A model generated the notes under the pieces. That model saw only the letters and a program-made list of their open reading frames with translations, had not been told where the DNA came from and did no database searches. From NCBI RefSeq assembly GCF_000002235.5, contig NW_022145596.1:30496640-30560639 (forward strand): a DNA stretch of 64,000 nt, given 5' to 3'. A program made the position numbers and the translations under genes. This document shows positions 50,001-61,188 of this stretch, piece after piece. This DNA comes from Strongylocentrotus purpuratus (Eukaryota > Echinodermata > Echinoidea > Camarodonta > Strongylocentrotidae). The stretch's first letter is position 1; every line of letters starts with the position of its first letter.

Positions 50001-52410
50001 CGATATTCAGTTTTTAATTCACTGTCCCATCCTGGAACTCAAGTCATTTCGGCAAAATTTATAACATAATGCAACGTTTTTCCGTGGCACCCTGAGGTGC
50101 TGCAAGACATCTTCAGGGATACCGCGAGAAAAATTTAGAAATCAACAAAATGTAGGAACAAATATGCCCTTACATGTGTTTATGGAACTTGACATGCGCC
50201 AAAATGATGCAAAATGGACATTCTGTGATGAATTTGGTACTGGAGTGACGCGAAACTCTTTATTCCTTAAAAGGGTGCCGTGACTAGAAGATTGAAAACG
50301 CTGGCCTAATACATCATTCATATATCTCCTACCTTTAATTGCAATTGACTATCTCGGTTTGTTTTTCGTAGACAGCCTCCAGTCAACTGCATTTCCAATC
50401 ATTTATCAAATCTGAAAAGGATTTCGTTGATTTTATTAATTCCACAATATTTGTGGTTGATGGCTGCTATTTCTATCTATTCATTTTGCAGAACAACCGG
50501 ACGATGTTGATTCCTTACATGGTGGCGATCATGGCTGTTATGGTTTTACAAGCCATTACATGGCTTATTCAAATAGTATTCATTGTAAGTGATTTTATCC
50601 GATGGCGTTTCCAATCGGAGGGGACACTCCAACTGTTTTGGCATCTGATTCTTTGCTGAAAAGCACTTGTTATTGTTATAGTGTGTGTTGTAGTTTATCA
50701 ACTGTTCACAGGCGCTATAGTCGATTTGTCCCCCCCCCCCCCTCCGGATAATTTGTTTGATCGATGTGTTTTCTTTGAATTATACAGCATTATTCTTTTT
50801 GCTTGAGTTTTACTCTATAACGCTTTATAACGTTTTTTTAACATCCAACTCTGAAAAGCCCATACCGTGGGAGCGGGCAGCCCCTATCCATACCCACACT
50901 CTTTAAAACATAATATATTCGTTAACAAGATAATTCCATAAACGATAGTTTCCGTTGAATATGATTACCTCTTTATGAATTATGTATGCCTATATCAAAG
51001 AGATTCTCAATATATTAGAACTTAATTGTGATTCTTTCTTTCAGATTTTTTAAGACACAACAATTTTATGGTCTACCTATTTTATTTTCTAAAATGTTTC
51101 GCTGAAAATTTATTTCATAAACTTTGGTCTACCGAAATGATATGACTGTATTTTTTATATGCTGTTATTTTTTTGTATTCTATTTAAGGGAGCCGCATAT
51201 ATCGTGCTGATCGTGATCCTTGTCGTCTGGCTCCTATATACTGCCTTCAACGTAAGTATTTTAACAGTTCGCTTGCTTTCTTTGCCTCTCTGCACGGTTG
51301 ATCCTTTGCCACACGTAAAATTATGCACAAAACAATTGGCGGAGGATCGCTTTTTTCAACACATTGGCCCGAATTCACAAAGCAAGGTTTGAGCTCAGAC
51401 CAAGGTTTGAGCTCAAACCTCCTTTTGTTTCGCCAAACCTCCTTTTGTTCTTTACAAACCAGGTTTGTAAAAAATGCGTAAAACGCGTCATATGACGTAC
51501 GAAAACCTTGGTCTGAGCTCAAACCTCCTTTGTGAATTCGGGCCAATGGGTTTACAAAGTTACCATTTTCCAGTCTTGATTAACTCCAAGGTAACCCTTA
51601 TGTAGAATAATCGGTATGAATTAATCTTGCCCTAGAAACAATCAATCTTGTATTCTTTGGTATATCTATCACAGCATAGGTAGATAATATGTGTGGCATA
51701 TAAAGCTTTAATATTGAAGAGAATTGTCTAGTCTGTGCTTGGTATGTCAATTCTCCGTTAAAGATACTATCAATCGGTTATAATAGAATACTGATTACAA
51801 GAAAAGGGGACAATATTATGAGGTTCTTGAATCATAAGCAGGGACGGATCCGGGGGGGGGGGGGGGCACAGAGGGCACGTGCCCCCCGACCCCCAAAAAT
51901 ATGTTAAAATCAGCCCTAAATTTACCCAAAATGTACTGAAAAACAGGGGCGTGCCAGTGTCCCACCTGACAACACGGAAGGTATGTAATTCGCATACTTT
52001 TGAAATACAAATACAGTTTCACTTTTCAGAGAGCAGCTGTAATATTCACATGAATATCGTCGCCCCCCCCCCCCGGTCAAAAAAAAATATGCCAATGGCT
52101 GACCTAAAAAGGTGACCTTAACCCCCCCCCCCCCCCAACGGAGCAAAATGTCAAATTTAAAAATGTCGTGACCGCCCCCCCTCCCCATCCCCCCCCCCCC
52201 AACAAAAACAAAAAAACACAAAAAAAGTTGTATTAATTGGATTCGTTTTTCAAGACGAGTTTTGTGTTACTTTATTTGATCTCTCTTTTTCAGATCATGT
52301 GTCTTCTCTGCGTCATCTCGCAATACCAAGAACTTAGCGAAGGTCGAGGAAGGGCCATGCAGGCACAGTGGAGCACCCCAATTACCGAGCGATCGTCTCT
52401 CGTCCTGTAA
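41041..52410 (+). CDS. LAPTM-like four-helix membrane protein, copy D, TE-derived C terminus
   Basis: Six exons: 41041-41115, 48632-48707, 49266-49366, 50492-50584, 51189-51251 and 52294-52410. All have GT-AG borders and the same phases as C. They give 525 bases and an open 174-residue protein. It starts MAIMHSCCCFSNVRSGS, followed by four hydrophobic segments (exons 2-5, e.g. VFLLIASIVLLVGV and IPYMVAIMAVMVLQ) and the YQEL sorting motif at SQYQELSEGRGR. The ancestral tail would have read RAMVG and stop. An inserted TIR element starting at 52360 now supplies the residues from QAQWSTP to SSLVL and the stop. The start codon context is CACCATGG. Family and role are inferred as for copy C. Intron 1 (7.5 kb) contains a large LINE not present in C. 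Confidence 0.85.
41560..41665 (+). mobile_element. SINE-type 3' tail
   Basis: GTGCGCTATATAAGAATCC followed by (ATT)n, matching the tail region of the SINE at 24411. The head is missing or not recognised. Confidence 0.5.
42370..43385 (+). mobile_element. probable retroelement 3' portion
   Basis: It ends with GCGAGCTGATTG, CAATAAA and an (AACCA)n-type tail at 43368-43384. It separates two blocks rich in CCAGTTGA motifs (42225-42360 and 43386-43500), suggesting insertion into an older repeat. No RT motif was seen, so the assignment is tentative. Confidence 0.35.
43670..45300 (-). mobile_element. eroded coding-like repeat of unknown type
   Basis: The left edge has an AATTCAATTC-type terminal repeat (43671-43685), like the LINE at 17378. 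The minus strand has protein-like pieces: 44328-44014 (GKLYHVIKWVWYCAQQ) and, near 44590-44480, VTDEKVKELNELKNELADS, a coiled-coil-like stretch. This could be a LINE ORF1 or an unrelated eroded gene. Stops break every frame. Confidence 0.35.
45340..47970 (-). mobile_element. CR1-type LINE with SGNH esterase ORF and RT
   Basis: From the 5' side on minus, an SGNH/GDSL hydrolase domain has VGTNYL near 47950, PRKTFQKE and DGIHLK near 47680. It is interrupted by the short TIR element (47130-47672) and then resumes as FTAEGVILIGCAI. The RT follows at 46819-46637 with GIPQGGVFGP, LLYINDII and FADDVAIY, then 46633-46409 with NRLKINIDKT and YLGVN. The C-terminal tail (46268-45843) has RRVQKRASRIV and WNSL. 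The 3' UTR-like region runs to a (TTAA/TTTA)n tract near 45355-45380. Several frame breaks are present. The esterase plus RT combination is known from CR1/L2 LINEs. It lies in intron 1 of D. Confidence 0.85.
47130..47672 (-). mobile_element. ORF-bearing short TIR element, copy 2
   Basis: Inverted, nearly identical copy of 5404-5934, with ends TACTATGTCCC and complement. It sits inside the esterase ORF of the LINE, between DGIHLK and FTAEGV, so its borders are well defined. Its ORF (47342-47572) repeats the MSSSGKITT protein. Confidence 0.75.
49405..49690. repeat. (GA)n / (CA)n microsatellite cluster
   Basis: It starts 38 bases after exon 3 of D. The equivalent intron position of C (33403-33433) and B (10213-10245) also holds a GA/CT run in the transcribed orientation. 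Confidence 0.9.
49732..49855 (+). mobile_element. SINE fragment in intron 3 of D
   Basis: Mirror of the fragment at 33128-33240 (GTGTCCTTTGGCAAGC, TTTGCCACTCTCCATCC). It sits at the same place in the intron, so it was present before the palindrome formed. Confidence 0.75.
51364..51546. mobile_element. 183-bp MITE in intron 5 of D
   Basis: Inverted ends TTGGCCCGAATTCACAAAG with inner pairs around AAACCTTGGTCTGAGCTC. C has continuous sequence at this place (CACAATGGGTTTGCAAAG), so C is an empty site and the insertion came after the duplication. Confidence 0.85.
51841..52210. repeat. G/C-tract repeat fragments
   Basis: CAGGGACGGATCC is followed by a 14-G run. Later come several C runs and the core CAACGGAGCAAAATGTCAAA, the complement of the core at 36.9-37.1 kb. 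The middle (about 51950-52060, with GACAACACGGAAGGTATG) recurs inverted at 54210-54302. The boundaries are unclear. Confidence 0.6.
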
Positions 52411-53798
52411 ACATCATTTGCATAAAATCAACATTGTGCACCGATCGATGCGAAAAAAAGTAAACAAATTTCGAAGACAAATTCTTCATTAATGTGATGA
52501 ATATCAGCAATCAAAGCTACTAAATCGATTATTTAATACATTTGCAAGACATTCATGTGTATAAGGCGAGGCGTCAAAAATATCGATACCAGCAGGCTGC
52601 CGCCTCACGTATTGGCGCATCGAGGCTGCAATTACGGCCGAAGCCTGGCTGGGGCAATTATTTTTCACTTATTAGCCCAGCCGGCTTGCGCCAGGCTGGG
52701 ATCTGAGGCTCGGTTTCCATTCGAAAGGCGGCAGCCGGCGCATGCTTTTGTTCGGAGACCATTATGATGACATCATGAGTTAATTGAGGGTCCTACCGCC
52801 AGCGGTAGCCGGCTGAGCTAATTTAAAAAATGCAGCCAGGACGCACAAGTGCAGTTAGCTGCCGCTGGCTGGTATATTTATTTTTGACGCCTCGCCTAAA
52901 TAGAGTTATTGATGCACCGAAAATGTGAAATTTAAGGGGTAATTTTGACGAACAAAAACGAAAAAAATGAGATACAAAATCACCGTAAAATTCACCATTT
53001 TTTCTAGAGCACAAAAGAATCGCCTCATATGAACAGAAAGCAAATTTAATAATCTCAATCCTTTTGAAATATCTCTTTCTATAGTTGCTAGATAGGGTCG
53101 AGTCAGAGCAAAACATACCCCAATGTTCGAATCTCATCGAACAAACATAATCCTTCGTTGTCGCAAAATTTTATGACTAGTCCCATACGTTCAAATGTGT
53201 GTTTTCTCTGAAACTCGCGTGTGCGTTGGCTATACATGTCTTGCCAGCCGAATGCACACGTGCACGCTAATGGCTAAGCTGTTTTGATCTGGCCTGCACT
53301 GGGCCCTGAGACGCATGCGCAGTACATCGCTGAGATCGATGACGTTATGTTCAATAAGTTCGCTGATTAAAACTTTTACAAATGAAGCCCCATGAAAAAG
53401 AACGTTATAACTATAAAAAATACAGCGAGGTAGCAAATAAATTTCGCCCATGTATGGATTCAACCCTCATGAATATTCATACCAAGTCTCTACTTCGTGC
53501 ATTGCTGGATAGGGTCAAGTCACAACAAAATATCCGTCGTGTTTGAAGCTCAAAACACATTAATATCTCGAGTTTTATTCCATGGAATTTCATATTTATT
53601 TCATTGATATCAAGTTCATAATAATTTTAGTTAGTATTGAAAGTTTCATAACGAAATTGGCAGAAATAAAGGCGCAACGCGAATTTTAAGATTTGACATT
53701 CTAGCAAACACATGTTCGGATTCACGCAGATGTCCGTTGGTTATTCAAATAGAACGGGCCGCTAATGATATGCAAATTGGGGTGCTCCGCTGTGCCTG
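52360..53798. mobile_element. 1.44-kb TIR element in last exon of D
   Basis: TIR CAGGCACAGTGGAGCACCCC, matching the other end for about 24 bases with one change, flanked by CATG on both sides (52356-52359 and 53799-53802). After the right end the host exon and 3' flank resume (GTGGGATAACCATAGC) in line with copy C. No transposase motif was recognised. A MITE of another family is nested inside (52564-52897). Confidence 0.9.
52564..52897. mobile_element. MITE, AGGCGAGGCGTC family, copy 2
   Basis: Nearly identical to 30742-31044, with an additional ~35-base stretch near 52752-52790. It is inserted inside the 1.44-kb TIR element and is therefore younger than it. Confidence 0.85.
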
Positions 53799-53802
53799 CA
53801 TG

Positions 53803-56570
53803 GTGGGATAACCATAGCAACATAAAACTTTCAACAACAAAATCATCCTTCTGGGCATCGCATTACAAAACCGACATGAGTAGAAGTTCATAGACATCCC
53901 TTCAAACGCGTTTTACATTCAATTCGCGCGTTTTAATGGGTTCTCGGCGATCTTTTATTTATAAAAGTTTCATGAAAAAACCCTGGCCTATCGAGAGGCT
54001 GATATATTTAAATCATTGTTAAGGCTTTTTTGTCAAGATAAGACGCGGTAAACCGCGGCAAAAAAAAGGGATTAAAAGAAGACTAAACAAAACATGAATC
54101 ATCATTTCCCCTCATTTTGCATGACTTTTTTCCTATTAATTATTTTGTACAACATGAGATATCTTCCACTACATAAATTTGTCTGCAAATTTTCTTAATC
54201 ATCCACCATTTCATGTGAATATTACAGCTGCTCTCTGAAAATGACACTGTGAGTAATTGTATTTCAAAAGAATGCGAATTACATACCTTCCGTGTTGTCA
54301 GGTCGGACAAGCCATAATGTTTGTCCTACCTAGCGACAATTACTCTACGGAATTCGCATTCGCACCGTTGAAATGTAATTAATTTTAACAGTTGAAAAAT
54401 ATACATTTTGAACATGGACTTAACAAAGATTTATTCATCAAGTTTTGATTACATTACGAAAATGGTCCATTTGTCAAGCATTGTGATCGTCGTGGGCGTT
54501 GCGGGCAGCAGATGGCAGTATACGTAAATATGAAGCAGTGCTGATCTGAAGTAGTGTCTATAGAATACCCTTCCTTTAAACTGTACATCCTCTTTGAATC
54601 AAACTGCACTTTTGTTTTGGTTCAATTTTACGAATATTTATATTTTGTATATCCTGGGGGGAAATGCCGCTCAAGGCAAAATAGATATTGGTCACAAAAT
54701 CATTTATTGGTCTTGACTGTCGACCTGTATACGCATGCATTACACATGCCTTCTATTTCTCTTTCGAAGAAATATATTTGTAAATATGTTTGTAATAAGT
54801 TTCTCTTAACTAATAGTAGGCCTACGTATCATTCTGAAGTTTATTTTGACGCTGAATCACAATTGTGAACAGTATAGATAGGTATTGGAATAATAGATAA
54901 TTAGGCTGGTATCAAATTGCTGTAAAAAGGAGGTTTATCTGCAACATACATTTTACTTCCATTATCAGGCCTATATTCATTAAAATTTCCTATACCCCGT
55001 TCTTAACTAAATATGTTTATGTAATACTTAATTACGACTTTTTGCAAATATTACTTATTCAGTTTCTATGTATCCAGAATATGTTTGAAGCTTATGTGCA
55101 TGTTGAAATTGCAACACAAGAGTAACAGTAGAGTAAAGATCTAACAATAGTTAGGTTGAAATGGAAAGCAGGTGTAATTGGTTGAATTGGTTTAGTAGTC
55201 CGGAGGCACAGACTCTAATTTGACTCTTGAACACAACTCTTAAAGTCTTGAGCAGAGCCTATCTCTGCCAGTCTCTGACTGTGTTCATAGCAGATTAAGT
55301 ACATAGTCTATATGTAGTGATATCAGCGTAGTCTCAAAGTGCAGATACTATTACGCAAATCTAAGGACAAGGGTTAGTGCCTGCAAACTGGTTTAGAAGT
55401 TTTTTTTTCCATTTTATGCTTGTAATGTAAAAAACATGTACACTGATGAATAATGACTGCAATAGTTTTTGTTAATGATGTTAATGAAGGCCCATATTAT
55501 AGAACATTCATGCTTAAAATCTAACAGTTTTTCTTAGGTCACACAATCTCGACGTACATTACGTCTGCATCAAGTGGATTTGACAAAAGAACAACCTATA
55601 TAACTATAGTCCTATTATGGTACGATTACTGTAGGCTTTGAAATTAGTTGAAAACTAGCTAAGTAAGGTGTTATAAATATGGGCTCAGAATGATATTACA
55701 TAATGTATTTAATATCACATTTGATTAAAGTGACTCGGTAACATTGTTGAAGGATGATGAAAAAACTGTGTAATTTTTGTATGAAATGTAGTTATATTCC
55801 TTTTACTGTACTTACCCTCTAACAGGCAAAAATTCCTGAGAAAATTCTCAAACCTCAAAGTTATTTATGGTTTACATTGAAGGCGTTACTGTGCAACACC
55901 CTCTCACAGTGATTAACAGTAAATTCTCCCAACCATTTTTGAATTTTCCCAACCGTTTTTCCTTGAAAACAAGACGTAAGGCAGGCTCTTAAAAATCTGT
56001 CAACACTTAAATGTCTGGAATGGTATGAAGAGCCAATTCATTGCTTTTTCTAACGATTTGCATTCACCTAAAATGTAATTAAATTGTAATAATATAGTTG
56101 GGACAGTTAAGGAATCGATTAGATCAGTTTTACCCACTTAGTATCGTTAATAATGGTCCGTTTTCACTCAATTTTTCACATTATCATTGTACATCTAACA
56201 TTGAAGTCACTACCTCCTTACTCCTTAGCATCATTTTCTCTCATCTGAACAATGTTACCACGTCCCTTTAAAGAGTAGTCAATATTTAGGGTTTTGAGAC
56301 AGATTTTCGTTGGTTTTATGTTAATAAAGTCTCGGAGCTTAAAAACCCAATGTTGTCGATTTTATACTTATTTGCTATTGTATCTCTGTGTTAATGAACA
56401 ACCTTCTGACCACACAGTTAAAATGACTACAAATGACTGTGAATCAATTCATGAAGAACACTAATCAGAGGAACCGACACTTAATAGCATGCATGGGACT
56501 TAATCTAAGTGGTAGCTGCGAGTACACTGCTGCATTAGTGTAAACAACACCAAACCTTCATAACATCTAA
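53803..56570. other. 3' flank of D, mirrored flank of C
   Basis: Unique-looking sequence that continues the palindrome; the bases just after 53802 match those after the stop of C. A repeat shared with 51.95-52.06 kb lies at 54210-54302. No exon was recognised. Confidence 0.5.
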
Positions 56571-57204
56571 AGTACCAAGGTGGTACGTGAGATTCCCCGA
56601 AGGCCCTACATCATCGGCCAAACAAAGGCCACACACTGAGACATCAGAGAAAACTCCATCATTCAAAGTCTCTCAGTAACGATGGTAGCCAAGTATCAAG
56701 AAAAAAAGCTCCCCCTGGAGTCTTGGAATAAAAAGCTTGAATAAAAGAAGAAAGCTGCAAAAAGCAGTCAGTTCATAAACAATCACCAGACAGTAGTACT
56801 TTTCAAATTTTATTTTCACTTAAACCATAGGACTCGCTTATAGCCCGCCTGATGATGGCGAACATGGTGAAACTTGAATAATAGCAACCAATGCAGACAT
56901 AATAGCTTTTCGTCTTGGACTCAACAGAGCAAATTGCAAGAATGAACGGAAAACCGAAATCGGACAGTATAAAACGGAAGTTACGTGAAAGCAATCTAAC
57001 ATAATAGTAGTGTCATTAACCCTTGTGACCAAGAATAAGGAAACTATGCACAAAGTTAAGCTGCAAGTCAGTAATTTAAATACTCAACAGATTATGAACC
57101 AACTTCAACGAGCCCACCTTAAAGGGATTCAAAACTGACCAGAGAATTTTGGATAAGGGTGCCAAACAAACTTACCTTCAGTTTTACAAATAGGGTCATC
57201 TGGG
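56571..57204. other. no gene recognised
   Basis: Sequence beyond the palindrome boundary. Short minus-strand ORFs at 56803-57053 have no recognisable domain. Confidence 0.4.
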
Positions 57205-57218
57205 CAGGCGCGTAGCCA

Positions 57219-57263
<45 letters not shown>

Positions 57264-57447
57264 GGGGGGGGGGGGGAGGGGGGGGCACGTGCCCCCCTAA
57301 AACTTCCAAGATCGGTTGGATTTTTGTTAGACCCCTTTTTTGACCTCGATCGATTACATGTAAGTGCCCCCCCCCCCAAAAAAAAAAAAAAAAAACAAAA
57401 AAAAACAAAAAAACAAAAAAAAACATCGAACTCTGGCTACGTGCCTG
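57205..57447. mobile_element. hAT MITE with a long G tract
   Basis: TIRs CAGGCGCGTAGCCA and, in complement, CAGGCACGTAGCCAGAG. Both sides carry the 8-bp duplication CATCTGGG (57197-57204 and 57448-57455). The left half is a 73-base tract (57220-57285 core) of G broken only by two A; the right half has C and A runs. Confidence 0.9.
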
Positions 57448-57930
57448 CATCTGGGACACTTTGGAAAGCGACTATCAATCGTCGTTGAGTTCGTTCGACA
57501 AATAGAGGTAGAGAAAACTCGACTTAAAACCTTCGACATTCACCTAAGAGGAGCCAAGATTTCCCGATAACGAAAGGAGTTTGCATCAGGGCATGTACAT
57601 GATGTCCCAATCTCATTCTCAAACTCTCAAAGAAGACAGGACATCCTCTAGTCTATAGGTTTATAGGCTCTGTGTTCACGTTCGTCATATATTCGACATA
57701 CGCAAGTTAATTATGGATATGACTGAATTAAATACGAATAGAGAATAATCATTTACGAATGAGGATCGGAAATTAAAATATATTCATGATTTTGTTTTAT
57801 GAATAAGAGCTTGTATACCTTAAAATGAAATTAACATACCTCCAACACAATAAACGTTTATTAAAAAATAAAACCAATAAAGTAATCTTGAAAACAATGA
57901 ATAATTATAACTGTCATTGTTTCTATGGTA

Positions 57931-59162
57931 TAGGATTTCCCTTCCAAATTCGCGAGTTTGTCATTCAAATTAATTTGTCTTGCGTTCAAATTCGACGGTT
58001 TTAGTGCAGTCAGATATATCTCGGGTTTATATTCCCTTTTCTAGTTTTCAAATCTATGGAATTTTCGTTAGAATCTACGTATGTTTCATTCAAATTAATG
58101 AACAATGTGCTTCTTTCGCTATTTGGTCATTCGATTTGGCGCAACACGATTTTCTGACAACGCGACGGTGTACTTTTAGCATTCTAATTCATTTGTTGCA
58201 TTCAAATTAGCACTTTGTGCACTTAAATTAATGGTCAATATACATTTCTCGTTTATTACACACTTTTTATAGCTCATTCTTTTTCTTTCAAGATTGTTTT
58301 TCTATGTGTATTTCATCATATTTCATTATCTTGCATTTATACACATATACTTATTAGATTTATCTGATATTCATCAGCATTTAAGTTTGATTGTTAAGAA
58401 GAAAAAACGACTTGCATCTACGGACCTGATGGTCTCAGTATATTTGTAAATGTTCATGTAAAGAAGTTGTTTGTCTATGTTTCATCATAAATTTATCATA
58501 ATTTCATCATAATTTCATTATTGAAGAAGGGTACAATATTGTGACTAGGGTAGGGACTAGAGTCAACAATTTGAACACGATTCATTATTTAGCCATGTCT
58601 TTAGCCATCGATCTGCTGGCGGGCAAGTAAACTATGAAACTTTTGTAAAATTCCGAGTCTGTAGTAAAAAGAGGCGATTGGGGTACCCCCACCTTTCCCG
58701 GAAATATGAACATGTCCGTGCAGAAATGCCATATCCCTTGATTTCGCCCCTTCTTTAATTTATGTTTGACTACACCCATCTGCATTATCCTGAAAATAAA
58801 TAAATGGAATAACAGCTTAGACCCCAACGGCAAATCATGCATTTAAACTGCATTATTTAAAAAACTGTAAAAGTTTGTTGCAATTCTTCCTCCTAACATT
58901 CCTAACTTGAATAAAAATATTACGAATACGAATGACAGGTGTTAATTTGAATGATATATATTACGCTTCGACAAGTGAATATTAATTTGAATGCTAGTTG
59001 AGCGGTTTGTAAATTGAATGACAGATCTATGAAACCCTTCGACCAAAGTCCTAAATTAAATACAAACATTGGAAATTGAATGATAATTGGCATGGCAAAG
59101 CCGATCTGTAAATGCAAAGTAAATGAATTCGAATGACACGCGAATTTGGCCGGGAAATCCTA
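57931..59162. mobile_element. 1.2-kb TIR element with subterminal repeats
   Basis: Ends TAGGATTTCCC and CCAAATTCGCG with complements on the right, flanked by TA (57929-57930 and 59163-59164). The left side repeats ATTCAAATTAAT-type motifs and the right side their complements (TTAATTTGAATG), a pattern expected of subterminal transposase-binding sites. Nothing coding was recognised. Confidence 0.75.
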
Positions 59163-59164
59163 TA

Positions 59165-59355
59165 ATTTAAAGAAAAATTGAATTAGGAGAAGTGGATTTC
59201 AAGTAAGAAAGGTAAATATGAAAAGGATAGGTTGGAGGGATGTAGGGGCAGGTAGGGATGGGACAAGAAAGAGAGAGAGAGAGAGAGAAAGGGAGGGAGA
59301 GACTCAAAAGGGGGAAATCACCATCACCAATATCACCACCACAATCAACATCATG
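59165..59355. other. simple-sequence flank
   Basis: GA microsatellite at 59270-59290 and CAC/CAT-rich sequence just before the LRP-like relic. No promoter can be identified. Confidence 0.5.
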
Positions 59356-60591
59356 ATGCTATTATTACGCTGAAGTCACTTTCGATGAGATCCATCGCTT
59401 CTGTCCAGGCGACTCCGACAACCAGAACCAGGTCATTGTAAGCGCTGGTCTTGATATGGTCGAAGGTATCGCTTTTGATTGGCTCGCAGAGAACCTGTAC
59501 TGGGTGGACTCCGATAGTGATACGATTGAGGTTGCGCGCTTTGATGGACGCTTCAGACGAGAACTTAAGATGAATGTTACTCTAGACCAACCGAGGGCGC
59601 TAGCTCTGGAACCGGGAGGGGTAACATGTACTGGACGGACTGGGGTGCTAGTCCGGTCATCGCCACTGCCCACATGGACGGTATGAACGTCACCATGCTT
59701 GTCACCACGGGCATCTACTGGCCAAACGGTTTGACCATTGATGACCAATCTTCACACATCTTCTGGACGGACGCCCACTTTGACAGGATTGAGACCGCTT
59801 GGTTGGACGGATCCAATCGTGAAGTCCTGCTCGATCAGAACACCCCGCATCCGTTTTCAATCGCTGTTTACAAGGATATGATATATTGGGATGACTGGTC
59901 TCAACTGAGCATTCAGTCAGCTAAAAGTATACTGGTGCTAATGTCAGAACTGTAGTTTCTGGTCTGGACAGTGCAATGGATCTCAAAATCTTTCACAATG
60001 CCTCGCAGCAAGGCGTAAACCCCTGCTCCCAGAACAACGGCGGTTGCACCCACCTTTGCATCGTGAAGCCAGACGCAAGCAGTCCGGACGCCGTGACGAG
60101 GGTCTGTGTCTGTCCAGATGACATGAGGATCGTCATCACGCCCGACGGGAGAGAGATCCACATGTAATCCTGACTAGTTCCAATGCTTGGACTCTGATCG
60201 CTGCATTCCTAGCTTCTAGAAGTGTGATCATGAGAGCGACTGTGCTGACGGCTCAGATGAACTCAATTGTCCGTACTACACCTGTAGCCCCGATGAGTTC
60301 CATTGCAAATCTGGTGGTTCCCAGTGCGTCCCGTTGTCATGGGAATGTGATCATTATGATGACTGCGGTGATAACTCCGATGAAGAAAATTGTGCTTTCC
60401 CGACGTGTAACAATGATCAGTTTACATGTGATAACGGCCGCTGTATTCTAATGGGCTTCCTATGTGATCTGGATAATGATTGTTGAGACAACTCAGACGA
60501 GAAAAACTGTGACATCACAAACATACCGACGACCGTGGCAGCTGGGTGCAACGCCAACTTCACACAGTGTGAACCCAACGGTCGTTGCATA

Positions 60592-60863
60592 CACTATGAA
60601 CATGACGAACAAACAAAGGGAACAAAATATACAGTTCCTCATTCAACCCTCCATCAATTGCTGTGGTAGACAAAGGAACATCCCTTCACTGCTATTATGT
60701 ACAAATAAGTAGCACAGGTAAAAATATACATGTGACAGCTGTTCTATACATTTTTACATAATAGCAGTGAAGGGGTGTTCTTTTGTCTACCGCAGCAATT
60801 GTTGAGGGTAGGATGAGGAACTGTATATTTTGTCCGCTTTCTTTGTCCGTCATGTTCATAGTG
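60592..60863. mobile_element. CACTA-type MITE in LRP relic
   Basis: TIR CACTATGAACATGACG, with arms matching for about 105 bases, and the 3-bp duplication ATA on both sides (60589-60591 and 60864-60866). CACTA ends with 3-bp duplications fit the CACTA/EnSpm superfamily. Removing it restores GRCI-PTTWLCDGEN of an LDL repeat. Confidence 0.8.
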
Positions 60864-61064
60864 ATACCAACTACGTGGTTGTGTGACGGTGAGAACGGCT
60901 GTGGGAACAATTGAGATGCAGCACCGTACCAAAACTGCACGGCATATACCTGTGATGTTATGCAGTTCACCTGTCAAAATGGCCATTGCATTCCGTCCTA
61001 TTGGCAGTGCGATAACTACGATGACTGTGGAGACAACAGCGATGAGCAAGGCTGCCCATCTTCA

Positions 61065-61188
61065 ACAATACGGACTTTTAGATTTGCACAAAGACAATGC
61101 GGATTGCTACGGTCGATGTCCTTTTAATGCACTACCTTGAATGGACGTCACACGTATCAGTCCACGCAAATCTAAAAGTCCCTATTGT
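61065..61188. mobile_element. 124-bp MITE in LRP relic
   Basis: Inverted ends ACAATA and GGACTTTTAGATTTGC. It lies between two LDL class A repeats (after GCPSST, before LNCNDGDFHC). No target duplication was assigned. Confidence 0.65.

Larger units (their letters stand above)
40790..56570. repeat. right arm of giant imperfect palindrome
   Basis: Inverted counterpart of 21430-40060, separated from it by a spacer of about 0.7 kb centred near 40.43 kb. It is shorter than the left arm because the left arm holds a 3.5 kb nested transposon block (21539-25080) that is absent here. This arm has its own LINE and TIR insertions. Confidence 0.9.

Noticed and set aside
30742-52897. The two AGGCGAGGCGTC MITEs as a mirrored pair of the palindrome
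   Set aside because: They lie in the same orientation and at non-corresponding places, and the second is inside a transposon private to D.
57119-57459. Proline-rich ORFs
   Set aside because: They are produced by the G tract of the hAT MITE.
59365-59748. 127-residue ORF on the minus strand
   Set aside because: It is the antisense shadow of the LRP-like propeller.
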